DNA from: Leuconostoc fallax KCTC 3537
GTDB lineage: Bacteria > Bacillota > Bacilli > Lactobacillales > Lactobacillaceae
Assembly (NCBI RefSeq): GCF_000165675.1
Contig: NZ_AEIZ01000008.1
Coordinates: forward strand, 23,070 to 87,069
Direction of reading: 5' to 3'
DNA: 64,000 nt
Below the pieces are notes generated by a model that saw only the letters and a list, made by a program, of their open reading frames with translations, was not told the origin of the DNA and made no database searches. The position numbers were made by a program, and so were the translations under genes. This document shows, one piece after another, positions 8,938-17,627 of this stretch; positions within the stretch are counted from its first letter, which is position 1; the number at the start of each line of letters is the position of its first letter.

Positions 8938-11099
8938 CTAAAATTTTACTTCATCATCATCAGATAATGATTTTCTTGATTTAAGCATATGAAAATTTTT
9001 TGAAAACAGTTTTATATCTGTTTATATTTTCAGCATCAAATTGAATCACAAAATTATCGGAAATAAAATGCGATCCATCATTAATAACTGAAATCAAAGA
9101 TTTACAACATATCTTTTCAACACCTTCAAATTCATCAATACATTTTTCGTAATCAACCCCACCCATGACTTTAAAATAATGTTCTAGTACACGACGCATA
9201 CTATTAAAACAAGTTGCACTAGAGCTATTCTCGTCTTTAATATCTTTCCAAAGAAGCTCATAACTACTTTGTACAGGATTCTCTGCATAAGTAATAAGAG
9301 CTGTTTGCTCATCATTTTTTATTAAACGTCCATATAAAACTTCATCGTCCTTATACTTTGCTCGACTACCCAAAAACGTTGCTTCTTTATAAAAATAAAG
9401 ATTATGCGTTAAAACGAAAACTTGGCTAATATCTTTATTATTACGACAGTCATTAATAATTTTCTTAACCAAAGAGCTAACAATGAACAATACCCCACTA
9501 TCCAAACTTGAGATTGGATCATCTATAACGATTACTTTATTTTGCAAATCTGAAACTGGTGATTGACTTCCATATATTAAGTAATAAAAATACAGGAAAG
9601 TAATAAAATTATATTCACCCTCACTTAATGTCTTTTTAGCATCACTTCCATCTGAACGGACAATTTTGTAACTTGATGATTCCGTTGTATTAGTTGTCAA
9701 TTTAAATCCCTGAAATCCAAAATTATTCAGTAATCTATTGATAATTTCAATTGTAGGAGTAACAGAAGTCAGTGTTCTCTCTAATTTTTCTGTATCTTGA
9801 ATTAATTTTTAGTGTCCGATGAAATAATTGCAATATTTTCAGAAATAGAATCAATACCCTTTTGAGTACCATCTACATTTTTTATAAGACTCTAAAGTTA
9901 TTTTTGCTCGTACCGCCAAAAATGTCCATAATTGTTTTTAAATTCATTTCGTTCTTCTTTTTGATTTCGTACTGCAAGATTTTTTCTCTCGATTAAGCTA
10001 TTCATATTGTCAATAATTTCATTAACATGTTCACAAACAGGTATTAGTGACTCCAATTCTACTAACTCATTAGGATGTTCACTTTTATACGATAGTTTTT
10101 CCATATTTAATTTAAATAATGTTTCAATATTAGTGATTTCAACTATCAATTTGTTGAATTTCAAAAATGGAATATTTTTGTTAGTAAATTCTGTAAGTTT
10201 CCAAATTAATTTTTTACGAATGAATTATAGCTTGAAATGAAAGTATTCAATGTATGAACATCTTCTTGAAATGTTTCATCAAAATATTCTTCCAATTGCT
10301 TACGGAAATTGGTAGGTAAACTTTGTTGACAAAAAGGACATTCGTTCCTATCGCCATCTATATAATCTTTCCCGGCCCTAACCCAATCGCTGTTTTGTAA
10401 ATAATCAATAAAAATGCCGATTTGAGATTCGGAACTACCACTAATATGTTTTTGTAAAATAACATTATTATTGAAACTGATAACATTGTGTAGATTAATT
10501 TTACTAAATGTTTCATAAACGCTAGAATCATCTTGAAATAATAAGGAATAGCTTTCAAATAAAGTGTCTAGACTCAATGTTTGCTGATTCCCTTTTGTTT
10601 TTCCCATGCTGAAAGTAGCCCATTAAAAAACGTTTCTTTATTATTCCTAAAACCAACTAAAGCTTTGGAAAACTGATTACCAAATGTTTGTTGCAAACTC
10701 CAGCACACATCCTTGGCTTCAGTTTTCTGAATTGACATCTTCTCATATAATTTTGATATTGTACTATTCTTTTTTGTACCTCGGTTTGTTTATCCTTAAT
10801 TTGAGATTTTAACTCCGAAAGTTTCTTTTTGGTTTCTACAGATTCTTCGCCTAATGTAAAGATTCCCGGCACATCAGAGCTAAAGTTTTTCTCCACAAAT
10901 TTTTTATTGTAAACTAAAATTTGATCATTTTCGACTTCTGAAAAAGTACACCCATCAGATTTTAAATGGCCTCCTAAAATATTAGATAATGTTGTTTTTC
11001 CGCTTCCATTACTCCCAAAAATAAAATTTAATTTTTTGCATTAATATTCACTTGTTTCTTATAAGAAGCTACTCCGTAAATTTTTATAGTATCTATCAA
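8938..11099 (-). CDS. PrrC/RloC-like ABC-type ATPase (AAA_13 family), defence candidate (several frameshifts as given)
   Basis: About 720 codons can be read from TTG 11099, which has GAGGG seven bases upstream, to a stop at 8938. This needs single-base repairs in A/T runs near 11035, 10745, 10592, 10205, 9898, 9808 and 8997. Walker A is FGSNGSGKTTLSN near residue 28, followed by LVYNKKFVEKNF and GIFTLGEESVE, which are typical of the AAA_13 group. A zinc-hook-like CPFCQQSL lies mid-protein within coiled coil. The ABC signature is TLSEGEYNF, Walker B is VIVIDDPISSLDS and the H-loop is VFVLTHN. RRVLEHYF lies near the C-terminus. RloC and PrrC are tRNA anticodon nucleases, but here an HNH gene follows instead. 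I infer an SMC-like sensor ATPase that controls the HNH nuclease. If the last repair is wrong, the gene ends at 8981. Confidence 0.7.
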
Positions 11100-11248
11100 A
11101 ACTGTTCCCTCAATTCAATAATAGTGATTATCTTTATTATGTTCCTGAAAAGTTCTGTAAACAAGTAAATTTTTAGGTAATACTTATGGCTCACTGCATA
11201 TCTTGATTTTTCACTTACTTTATAGAATTTTCACATCCAATATGTCGC

Positions 11249-11643
11249 GACATAAGCCTTAGGCGCAACTTATATGCCACTATAAGTGCTCATCTCATCG
11301 GTCTTATGATTTTCTTCAACACAGTACCAGACTTTTCTCTCTGTACCTGCGCTTGATTGATCGTTGATAATCATATAAAATTAGGTTATTGAAAATAACT
11401 TTAAATTTTGATTCTTATTAATAACGTTGTCGAAGGCATTATTTTATCAATCAAGAGTATATTTAGTTTTCAATGTACTGAAACACAGCTAGTAAATCTA
11501 GTTGTGTTTTTTGTGCTGATTTTTAATGTTAATACTTTCTTAATGAATACTCGTATTTGACAAAAAGAATAAGCACAAGGAATGTTACAGAAGTATTTCA
11601 ACTCCTGTTTCACACCTTATGCTTATAAGTTTATACTTTAAGT
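11249..11643. repeat. 395-bp direct repeat, copy B
   Basis: It is the same element as 6798-7192, in the same orientation, with the same hairpins. The differences are a few bases, for example GATCGTTGAT instead of GATCGCTGAT, and TTAATGAATACT instead of TTAATAAACATT. Together the copies bracket the ATPase/HNH/136-aa cassette. Recombination between them would delete about 4.45 kb. No target-site duplication is visible. Confidence 0.85.
11481..11512 (+). terminator. Rho-independent terminator inside repeat copy B
   Basis: It is identical to the copy at 7030-7061: an AACACAGCTAG stem, a five-base loop and a T run in the plus direction. Confidence 0.75.
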
Positions 11644-11661
11644 TGCTACAAAAAACTTGTA

Positions 11662-11797
11662 TTATCTCCTAATTACCGTCACTTTTCCAATCATATGTCC
11701 TAATTCTATATGAATATGTGCTTTTTTCATTATCCGCAAATGAGTTTTTAATTAATTATGACAAGCTTTCCAGCAACACCTCTGTAGATATCGCTCA
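11662..11797 (-). pseudogene. Remnant tails resembling zinc-type alcohol dehydrogenase/quinone reductase
   Basis: A short frame at 11662-11730 ends KAHIHIELGHMIGKVTVI, which looks like the extreme C-terminus of a medium-chain dehydrogenase/quinone reductase. A second short frame at 11748-11797 reads DIYRGVAGKLVIIN, also like such a tail. No catalytic part remains. I read this as debris beside repeat copy B. Confidence 0.4.
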
Positions 11798-11895
11798 AAA
11801 GTTTTAGAAATAATTGCTCATTTTTACCACACCAAAATATATTAGTATTAATCTATCTTAGTATTTCTATTTTTTTAATCTTCTGGAGTTCAAAC

Positions 11896-12279
11896 ATGAA
11901 AATAATTTCTTTTACAGAAAATAAAAACAGTTTAGCAATAACGACATCTGAAAAAACAATTACATACAATACTCCGTCAGATCTGGCAGTTTTACTCATC
12001 GACTTATTAGATGCAAATTTTAGTCTGAACATATCGTCTAAGTTAAACAATACAATCGAAACAATAACTGACTATATTCTTTTAACTATATACTCGTTAA
12101 ACAATATAGAAAACATTGAAAAACAAGAAGATTTGATAGTTGACGATTTTTTCGACGATGAACAACAGCCTGTTCAACCTCATAAAGTGTTTATAAAAAA
12201 GCCGTTCGACGATTACATGACATATATAACTGGTTGTTACTCTAATTTATACGTCCTGCATAACTCGATGAAAAAATAA
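11896..12279 (+). CDS. Small unknown protein, first of a pair
   Basis: The 127-aa frame has a good ribosome site (CTGGAG, seven bases before ATG). It starts MKIISFTENKNSLAITTSEK and has a very acidic segment (DLIVDDFFDDEQQ) after a helical hydrophobic stretch. No signal peptide or known motif is seen. The next gene starts two bases after its stop, so the two are surely co-transcribed. Upstream, 11798-11895 holds only AT-rich sequence, presumably the promoter. The function is unknown. As a small two-gene unit in a defence-rich region it could be a toxin-antitoxin pair, an immunity pair or satellite cargo, but nothing in the sequence shows this. Confidence 0.6.
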   Translation: MKIISFTENKNSLAITTSEKTITYNTPSDLAVLLIDLLDANFSLNISSKLNNTIETITDYILLTIYSLNNIENIEKQEDLIVDDFFDDEQQPVQPHKVFIKKPFDDYMTYITGCYSNLYVLHNSMKK

Positions 12280-12281
12280 TA

Positions 12282-12621
12282 ATGCAACAAAAATGGAACG
12301 GTACGAAGGAATTATCAAGTATCTCTGATTCAATTAAAACTTTTAAAATTATCAGGAACAAACTTTTAGTACACCCTGAAGATAACGGGGTATTACTTTA
12401 TGATGATGACGGACTAGTTCGCTTGTCCCTACATTCATTAAAAAACAATTACAATTAATTTTGTAAATACTGAAAATGAAGTAATGGAGTTTGAACTGGC
12501 TTCGACATACAAAACCATACTTACAGATTTTTTGATTTCTTTTATAAAGATACTTCTTAATAATAACTTAAATCAAATTAATGGTTATGAGGACGAAACG
12601 ATTTTCAGAACTTTGATGTAA
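12282..12621 (+). CDS. Small unknown protein, second of a pair (one frameshift as given)
   Basis: From ATG 12282 the frame reads MQQKWNGTKELSS and continues to the stop at 12621 as 112 residues if one A is removed from the run just after CATTCATT (about 12440-12446). The sequence shows beta-rich stretches (FKIIRNKLLVHPEDNGVLLY, then KTITINFVN), then a hydrophobic helix (ILTDFLISFIKILLNN). The helix somewhat resembles the TITDYILLTIYSL helix of the preceding gene, so the two proteins may share a fold. Family and function are not recognised. Confidence 0.5.
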
Positions 12622-12721
12622 CTAAATAAATATTAAAGGAAACTTTTTCAAGATACTTTCAACTTAAAAAACAAACCTACTTTATGGCATTTTTTAATCT
12701 TTTTAACATTGAACATTGATT

Positions 12722-13000
12722 TTATGCAACGGTGTTTTCGTCTGAACATGAAAACGGTTCTGCAAAATAGCTATATTCTTGACTGCCAATCAAGAAAAGC
12801 ATAGTCTCTTTAGAGCTACATAACGAAAGCCAATAAGCACAACTTCTGATGCTCATGGTTAGATAAAGTCCAACGGTATCGCTGTTATTTTTATCTGTCT
12901 CCACAAGTGTTTTTTTATAGCCACCTAAATAAGCCTGCAACTCTAACTTTCTAATTAATTGAGTTGCTACACCAATGCCCCTTCTAAACTGTAAGCAACA
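12722..13000 (-). pseudogene. Truncated GNAT acetyltransferase remnant
   Basis: The reading frame contains RRGIGVATQLIRKLEL, a clear acetyl-CoA-binding motif A of GNAT enzymes, followed by TLVETDKNNSDTVGLY. The N-terminal half is missing, and the sequence after LYLTM goes out of frame. It looks like a decayed acetyltransferase rather than a working gene, even allowing for one-base errors. Confidence 0.6.
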
Positions 13001-13023
13001 TAGGCATTAGATGCTAATTACTT

Positions 13024-13061
13024 AAAAAAGCACATCGCATAAGTCTGCGTCTGTGCTTTTT
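13024..13061. terminator. Rho-independent terminator
   Basis: AAAAAAGCACA pairs with TGTGCTTTTT, with an inner CGCA/TGCG stem. It lies about 25 bases after the minus-strand PhzF gene stop and can work in both directions. Confidence 0.8.
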
Positions 13062-13084
13062 GTCTATTGCTATTAATTAATAAT

Positions 13085-13936
13085 TTAAACCAATACTAAT
13101 TTATCTTCTACTAAATAACCATACCCACCTACAAATACGCCATCAATAACATCATCATGAGTTGTTAAATTAACAACAATTCTTGATGGATTATTAAGAT
13201 TGTACCCCTGCTCAAAAATATATTGTGACTTCTTTTCCACATATTTAAATAAATAGCAGGCCAAAGCACAGTTAGATGTACCTGTTGCCGACTCTTCATC
13301 AATATCATAAAGAGGTGCAAAATTTCTACAAATTGCAGTAATTTTGCTCTCGCTCTCTTCAAGTGAAAATGCATGAACACCAACCACATTTTGCTCTTTA
13401 CTCAAGGCAGTCATAGCTTTGAAATCAGGTTTTAATTCTTGAAGTGTTTTACTTGAACTTACTGGTAAAAGAATATCCCGCAATCCTGTTGATACAATCT
13501 GAATTGGTAGTTTTGAGTCAATTGAATTTGTATCTAAACATTTATTAAATGAATCTGATGTAAGCGTATTAGAATAAGTAGGAACATTTTGTTCCATAAA
13601 TACAATGCCGTCTGTGTCAATTTTCATGGACAAAATACCCGATTTTGTTTCTATTGTATAGTCACTTTTCGATAATTTATTTGTCAAGTTCAGAAAAGCG
13701 AATGTTGCAATGGTAGCATGTCCACAAAGCGGCACTTCTTCCGTAGGTGTGAAATACTCTAAACGAAAGTCTGCTAATTTTGATTCGGTTATAAAAGCCG
13801 TTTCAGCATATCCCAATTCTTTGGCAATTGCCATTTTTTGAACAGAAGTTAAATCGGGTCTATCAAAAACAAGACCAGATTTATTACCGCCAGCATTATC
13901 TTTACTAAAAGCACTTACAACATGTACGTCAACCAT
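13085..13936 (-). CDS. PhzF-family isomerase/epimerase
   Basis: This 283-aa protein has the PhzF/YddE pattern throughout. The catalytic glutamate is in LGYAETAF near residue 45. The conserved VPLCGHATIA stands near residue 72, and a second glycine-rich site is EESATGTSNCALACYL. Known PhzF members act as isomerases, without cofactor, on small carboxylic acids such as trans-2,3-dihydro-3-hydroxyanthranilate, but most homologues have no known substrate. A GGAG lies before ATG 13936. It stands alone, with its own terminator, between two small unknown genes and the reverse transcriptase, and has no phenazine genes nearby. The specific substrate is unknown. Confidence 0.85.
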   Translation of the reverse strand: MVDVHVVSAFSKDNAGGNKSGLVFDRPDLTSVQKMAIAKELGYAETAFITESKLADFRLEYFTPTEEVPLCGHATIATFAFLNLTNKLSKSDYTIETKSGILSMKIDTDGIVFMEQNVPTYSNTLTSDSFNKCLDTNSIDSKLPIQIVSTGLRDILLPVSSSKTLQELKPDFKAMTALSKEQNVVGVHAFSLEESESKITAICRNFAPLYDIDEESATGTSNCALACYLFKYVEKKSQYIFEQGYNLNNPSRIVVNLTTHDDVIDGVFVGGYGYLVEDKLVLV

Positions 13937-14045
13937 TATTATTTGTCTCCATTCAATATTACTTCGATTGTAACTTTGTTCTGATTAGTATACGGATTTA
14001 TTGAAAAAAATTACAATCACTATTGTTTAAGCTCAAAGTAATTTG

Positions 14046-14153
14046 TTAACTACCAGCTTCACGTAGTTGTCTTTTATCGTGATATAATTGTTCTTCAATT
14101 TTATTTAAGCCACTTTTTTGTCTGATTTTACATTGATGCGCTCAACTACATGT
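14046..14153 (-). pseudogene. Short remnant frame, unidentified
   Basis: After one A is added, a frame reads HVVERINVKSDKKSGLNK, then EEQLYHDKRQLREAGS and a stop. The charged helical tail looks like the end of a larger protein whose front is missing. I do not recognise it. It lies between the PhzF gene and the reverse transcriptase. Confidence 0.3.
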
Positions 14154-14183
14154 ATTAAATTTAAACTAAATAATAAATAAAAA

Positions 14184-16251
14184 TTAGTTAACAGATTTTT
14201 GTCTTAAATATTCAATTATTCCAAGTTTATCCCACTGTAAACTCGAACGATTATTTGATATAAATAAACTTTTTATTTTTTATTTAAATCTAAGTTGCCC
14301 TTTACTAACCATAATTTAGAGAGAGGCAACCACCATTTAGATTGGGATACTGTTTGCCAATTATTAATCTGTTTTACTATATAATCTTGTATTTTCCTAT
14401 TTGCTTGTGAGCTTTTATTTTTTAGCAAAACAGATAATACAATTACACTAGAATTTTCTCCAACACTTTTCAGGTATTTGTTAACTACTTTATATGTTTC
14501 ATGTGCGGTTCCGCAATTGGCTAAAGTATAAAAATACCAAGATTCTAAATCAGTATCAGAATAATTAGCAACGACTAATTCTATTTCTCTGAATAGTATA
14601 TTCCAGACTTTATTTCGATATTTAGAACTCAAAACATTACAAATCTCATTCATTAATTTATATATTTGCATATTAATTATTGGACAAACATAAGTAGTTT
14701 TTATTAAAAATTCAATTAAAGAAGTGATTAGTGAACTATCTTTAATTTTTATTTGCTTATTTTTAATTTTTTAGCTAATATGGTCAAAATAGACTTTGTG
14801 GTTGGTACATCCTGTTCACGTATTGCTTGTGACAAAATTTCACGAAATAACAAATAGTCATCGAAAGTAAGTTGAATATTTTTACCTCCAGTTATTCTAA
14901 TAAGTCTAGGATAGTGATCTAAATGCGCTTGCTTTTGCTGTTCAAATCCTTTATAAAGTTGAATTTTACTTTCATTAAAAGATAGTTCATGCTGTCTAAA
15001 TATCTTAATAAGAGTATTTTTCAGTAATTCTAAATCTTTTATATTTCTGCCGAAAAATCGATAGTCATCAACATATCTAGTAAAACTAACATCTAATTTT
15101 AATTCTGAAATTGCTTTTTCGAGCTTCTGATCTAATGATAATTGTAAAAGTTCAGCAGATATTTTTGATGATATGGGACCTTGAATTATGCTTTTTGTGT
15201 GATTATTATTAATTTTTTGGTTATATTCGTCTAACCACTTTAAATAAGTTGAAAATACTATTATATTTTTTGTGAAATAAGGGTTTGAGGTTTAATTTGA
15301 GCAAGTAGATGTGTATAAATATTCTCAAAGTATTTGCTGATATCTAAGTGAAGTATATAAGGGTAAGTTGCTTCTATTCTGTAACGTTGTAATTTGCTTT
15401 CTTTAAAAATTTATTTTGATTATTGTAGCCTATAAAGCCGACTGAATCCATGTGTCCTTCATCAATATCGTCAAATAATAATGGTTCAATTTCTTCATAC
15501 AGCATTCTTGAAAAAATCCATCTCGACCAATAATTGGTGATTCAGAGTGTTTAGTTACACCTTGAAGTCGATTCTCTTTATCGTACATTTGATTGAATGT
15601 TGACTTTGCAACAAGTAAATTGTTGTAGGCAAACATAACACCATGTTTAATATTAGGAATAGCCATTGGACGCCATGATTCATCAATTTTTAAAGTATAA
15701 AAAGTAATCTCCTCTGTTGCCCAATTACCTCCAAAAATATTTTCCGGTGATTTAACTCCTTTAACAAATCTAGTTAGTAAATTTGTTTTTGGATCAATTT
15801 TAAACAAATTCTCTTTCGGATACTGAGCCAATTCTTCAATCAATGCTGATGAAGATTCAGCAGATATTATCTGATTAAGCAATGGTGGTAATTGAGTTGC
15901 AAACATCCCGTTTAATAGTACATAGGCATCATCGATTTCATGTCCAAACAAAAGTGTATTGTCAAAAATAATGTTTCCAGGTATGTCATCACTTGCTTCC
16001 CAAAAATTATCATTTTTGAATAACTCAACAAGTTCGTTCAGTTTTAATATATCTACTTCATCAACTTTGTTAACAAACTTATCATATATTTCACTATTCT
16101 GTAGTAACTTTGTAATTAATTCTGGTGTATAAAGTTCTAGATGATTAATTATTTTATCTCGATCCCAGTCTCCAATGTCAGTGCGATATTTGCTTCCAAA
16201 TTGATTTAGAACCCCTTTTAAATTCTCTATAATATATGGTACAGCTGACAT
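14184..16251 (-). CDS. Abortive-infection-type reverse transcriptase (Unknown Group RT; five frameshifts as given)
   Basis: Adding one base in each of five A/T runs (near 15536, 15410, 15288, 14765 and 14278) gives one gene of 691 codons. The start at 16251 follows GAGGG. RT motifs, in order: RPMAIPN near residue 215, the catalytic YILHLDISKYFENI, IQGPISSKISAELLQLSLD, the active-site FTRYVDDYRFFG near residue 393, and LSFNESKIQLY. About 200 N-terminal and 250 C-terminal residues are unassigned, the latter alpha-helical. Such RTs (AbiA, AbiK, Abi-P2, DRT groups) stop phage growth by making DNA in infected cells. There is no maturase domain, so a group II intron origin is unlikely. The exact group needs a tree. 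A partial copy of the regional repeat lies upstream. Confidence 0.8.
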
Positions 16252-16405
16252 TTTTATTCCCTCACAAATAATATTATGTTTAGATGTCGTCATTATATCA
16301 TGTAATAGTTTGTGAGTTTAATCGTGTAAAACCTTTTATATTATTGTTTATGAATAATTTTTATCCATATCAATTTCGTTGAAATTATTCACCTCATTGT
16401 AAAAA

Positions 16406-16491
16406 GCACAGCTAGTAAATCTAGTTGTGTTTTTTTGTGCTACTTTTTAATGTTAATGCTTTCTTAATGAATAATCGTATCAAATAGTCTA
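16406..16491. repeat. Partial third copy of the 395-bp repeat (terminator part)
   Basis: About 86 bases match the segment around 7031-7105 and 11482-11556 with roughly 90 percent identity, including the CTAGTAAATCTAG loop and the TTAATGAATA tail. It again forms a plus-strand terminator, CACAGCTAG/CTAGTTGTG followed by seven T. The rest of the repeat is absent. Confidence 0.75.
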
Positions 16492-16617
16492 AGAGTTTGA
16501 TTCTTGCAATCGATGAACAACTTCATCATTTTCGATTACTAATTATTAATAGCTTTCTCAAGTATATCTCCGTATGTTTACACTTGTAATTATATGGATA
16601 CGTTTAACGTTGTTTGT

Positions 16618-16637
16618 AAATTTGGCGTACCAAATTT
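16618..16637. terminator. Inverted repeat, possible weak terminator
   Basis: AAATTTGG and CCAAATTT are separated by four bases, about 25 bases after the stop of the minus-strand acetyltransferase. There is no long T run, so termination would be weak. Confidence 0.35.
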
Positions 16638-16662
16638 AAACTGAAATCGAGAAATTATAAAT

Positions 16663-17109
16663 TTATAAATTTGATTGAGACCAGTACATAGAAAATTCAA
16701 GCTCACCCGTCTCTGTATCAATTTGTTTTGTATTAACTACAAAACCATTCTTTTCATAAAAATGCAATGCTCTAGCGTTGTTTTCATAGACAGATAATGT
16801 CAACTCGTTATTTACTTGCTTAATATAATCAACCAGCTGTCTACCAATACCTAATCTTTGAAATTTTCTGTCTACAAATAGTCCTGCAATATAGCCATCC
16901 ACTTCACCCAAAAAGCCAACTATATTTTCAGAATTATCATAGTATGCATAGATGTTACTTTGTGGCAGTAGCTTTGCCACAACTGCTATTTTACTCTGCC
17001 AATACTTCTGGGGAATAAAATCATGCCCATCAATATTCCCTTCTAACCATAAATTCAATATTTTGTCTAAATCAGAACCTTTAACATTACGCAACAATTT
17101 AATCATCAT
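16663..17109 (-). CDS. GNAT-family N-acetyltransferase
   Basis: This 148-aa single-domain enzyme transfers an acetyl group from acetyl-CoA to an amine. Motif A is VDRKFQRLGIGRQLVDYI near residue 91, and the C-terminal signature is ENNARALHFYEKNGF. It resembles the small YiaC/ElaA-type GNATs, but the substrate is unknown. Its ATG at 17109 overlaps the stop of an upstream regulator fragment as TGATG, with GGAG just before, so its translation may be coupled to that fragment. A second ATG at 17106 is equally possible. Confidence 0.85.
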   Translation of the reverse strand: MMIKLLRNVKGSDLDKILNLWLEGNIDGHDFIPQKYWQSKIAVVAKLLPQSNIYAYYDNSENIVGFLGEVDGYIAGLFVDRKFQRLGIGRQLVDYIKQVNNELTLSVYENNARALHFYEKNGFVVNTKQIDTETGELEFSMYWSQSNL

Positions 17110-17317
17110 CAATCTCCAAATCTATTTTTAATACCATTATACATACTTCTATTTATTTTCTTTAGTATGTTTTGTACCTTATGTCTATTGCCACATATCT
17201 GAATAGAACACCATTTACGTCGTCCCGATTCGTCAACAAAAAGCAAAACACATTTAGGATTAGCAGGTTGTCCTAATGACTGGTTGGCACTTTTTATGGA
17301 ACCTAATTTATTCTACT
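17109..17317 (-). pseudogene. C-terminal remnant of a CGNR zinc-finger regulator
   Basis: The frame contains NPKCVLLFVDESGRRKWCSI followed by QICGNRHKVQNI. This is the zinc-binding C-terminal motif of CGNR proteins (CxxxxF..D.S..RRWCS...CGNR). The motif's first cysteine region is partly intact, but the N-terminal ABATE-like domain is missing and a stop lies upstream. It ends by overlapping the start of the GNAT gene (TGATG). Confidence 0.6.
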
Positions 17318-17627
17318 TCTTGACTAACACAATCATATTTCATCAATTTTTATCAATCATTCTAATAGATTGATGTAACTATTCTTCTTATTCCAAAATG
17401 TCCTGCCTATGCTCTAGTAACATTTTTCCGCCTTAACGGCATAGTTGATATATCAAATTTCATTCGAGCGAATTGTTTTATTTTATCAATAAATACAGTA
17501 AATAATAAAATTCGAGTCCATCATCAGATAACTTTTTATGCGATATTCTATATGTGTCGCATATCTGTGATAAACTTATTTAACTCACTATTTCTAAAGG
17601 AGAAGCATCATATTAAAACTCAGTCCA
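17318..17627. promoter_or_regulatory. Intergenic region before the second acetyltransferase
   Basis: No gene is seen in these 310 bases. An inverted repeat, ATGCGA-N13-TCGCAT at 17538-17562, could be an operator. A strong ribosome site, AAAGGAG, lies at 17597-17603 before the next gene. Confidence 0.4.

Larger units (their letters stand above)
16252..16662. other. Non-coding stretch upstream of the reverse transcriptase
   Basis: These 411 bases hold the presumed promoter of the reverse transcriptase (near 16260-16350, very AT-rich), a partial copy of the regional repeat at 16406-16491, and an inverted repeat at 16618-16637. I see no protein-coding gene. Confidence 0.5.

Noticed and set aside
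6798..11643. Composite transposon with IS ends
   Set aside because: The 395-bp elements have no transposase frame, no terminal inverted repeats and no target-site duplications.
14184..16251. Group II intron or retron
   Set aside because: There is no maturase/X or HNH domain fused to the RT, the protein is much longer than retron RTs, and no msr-msd-like RNA could be drawn directly beside it.
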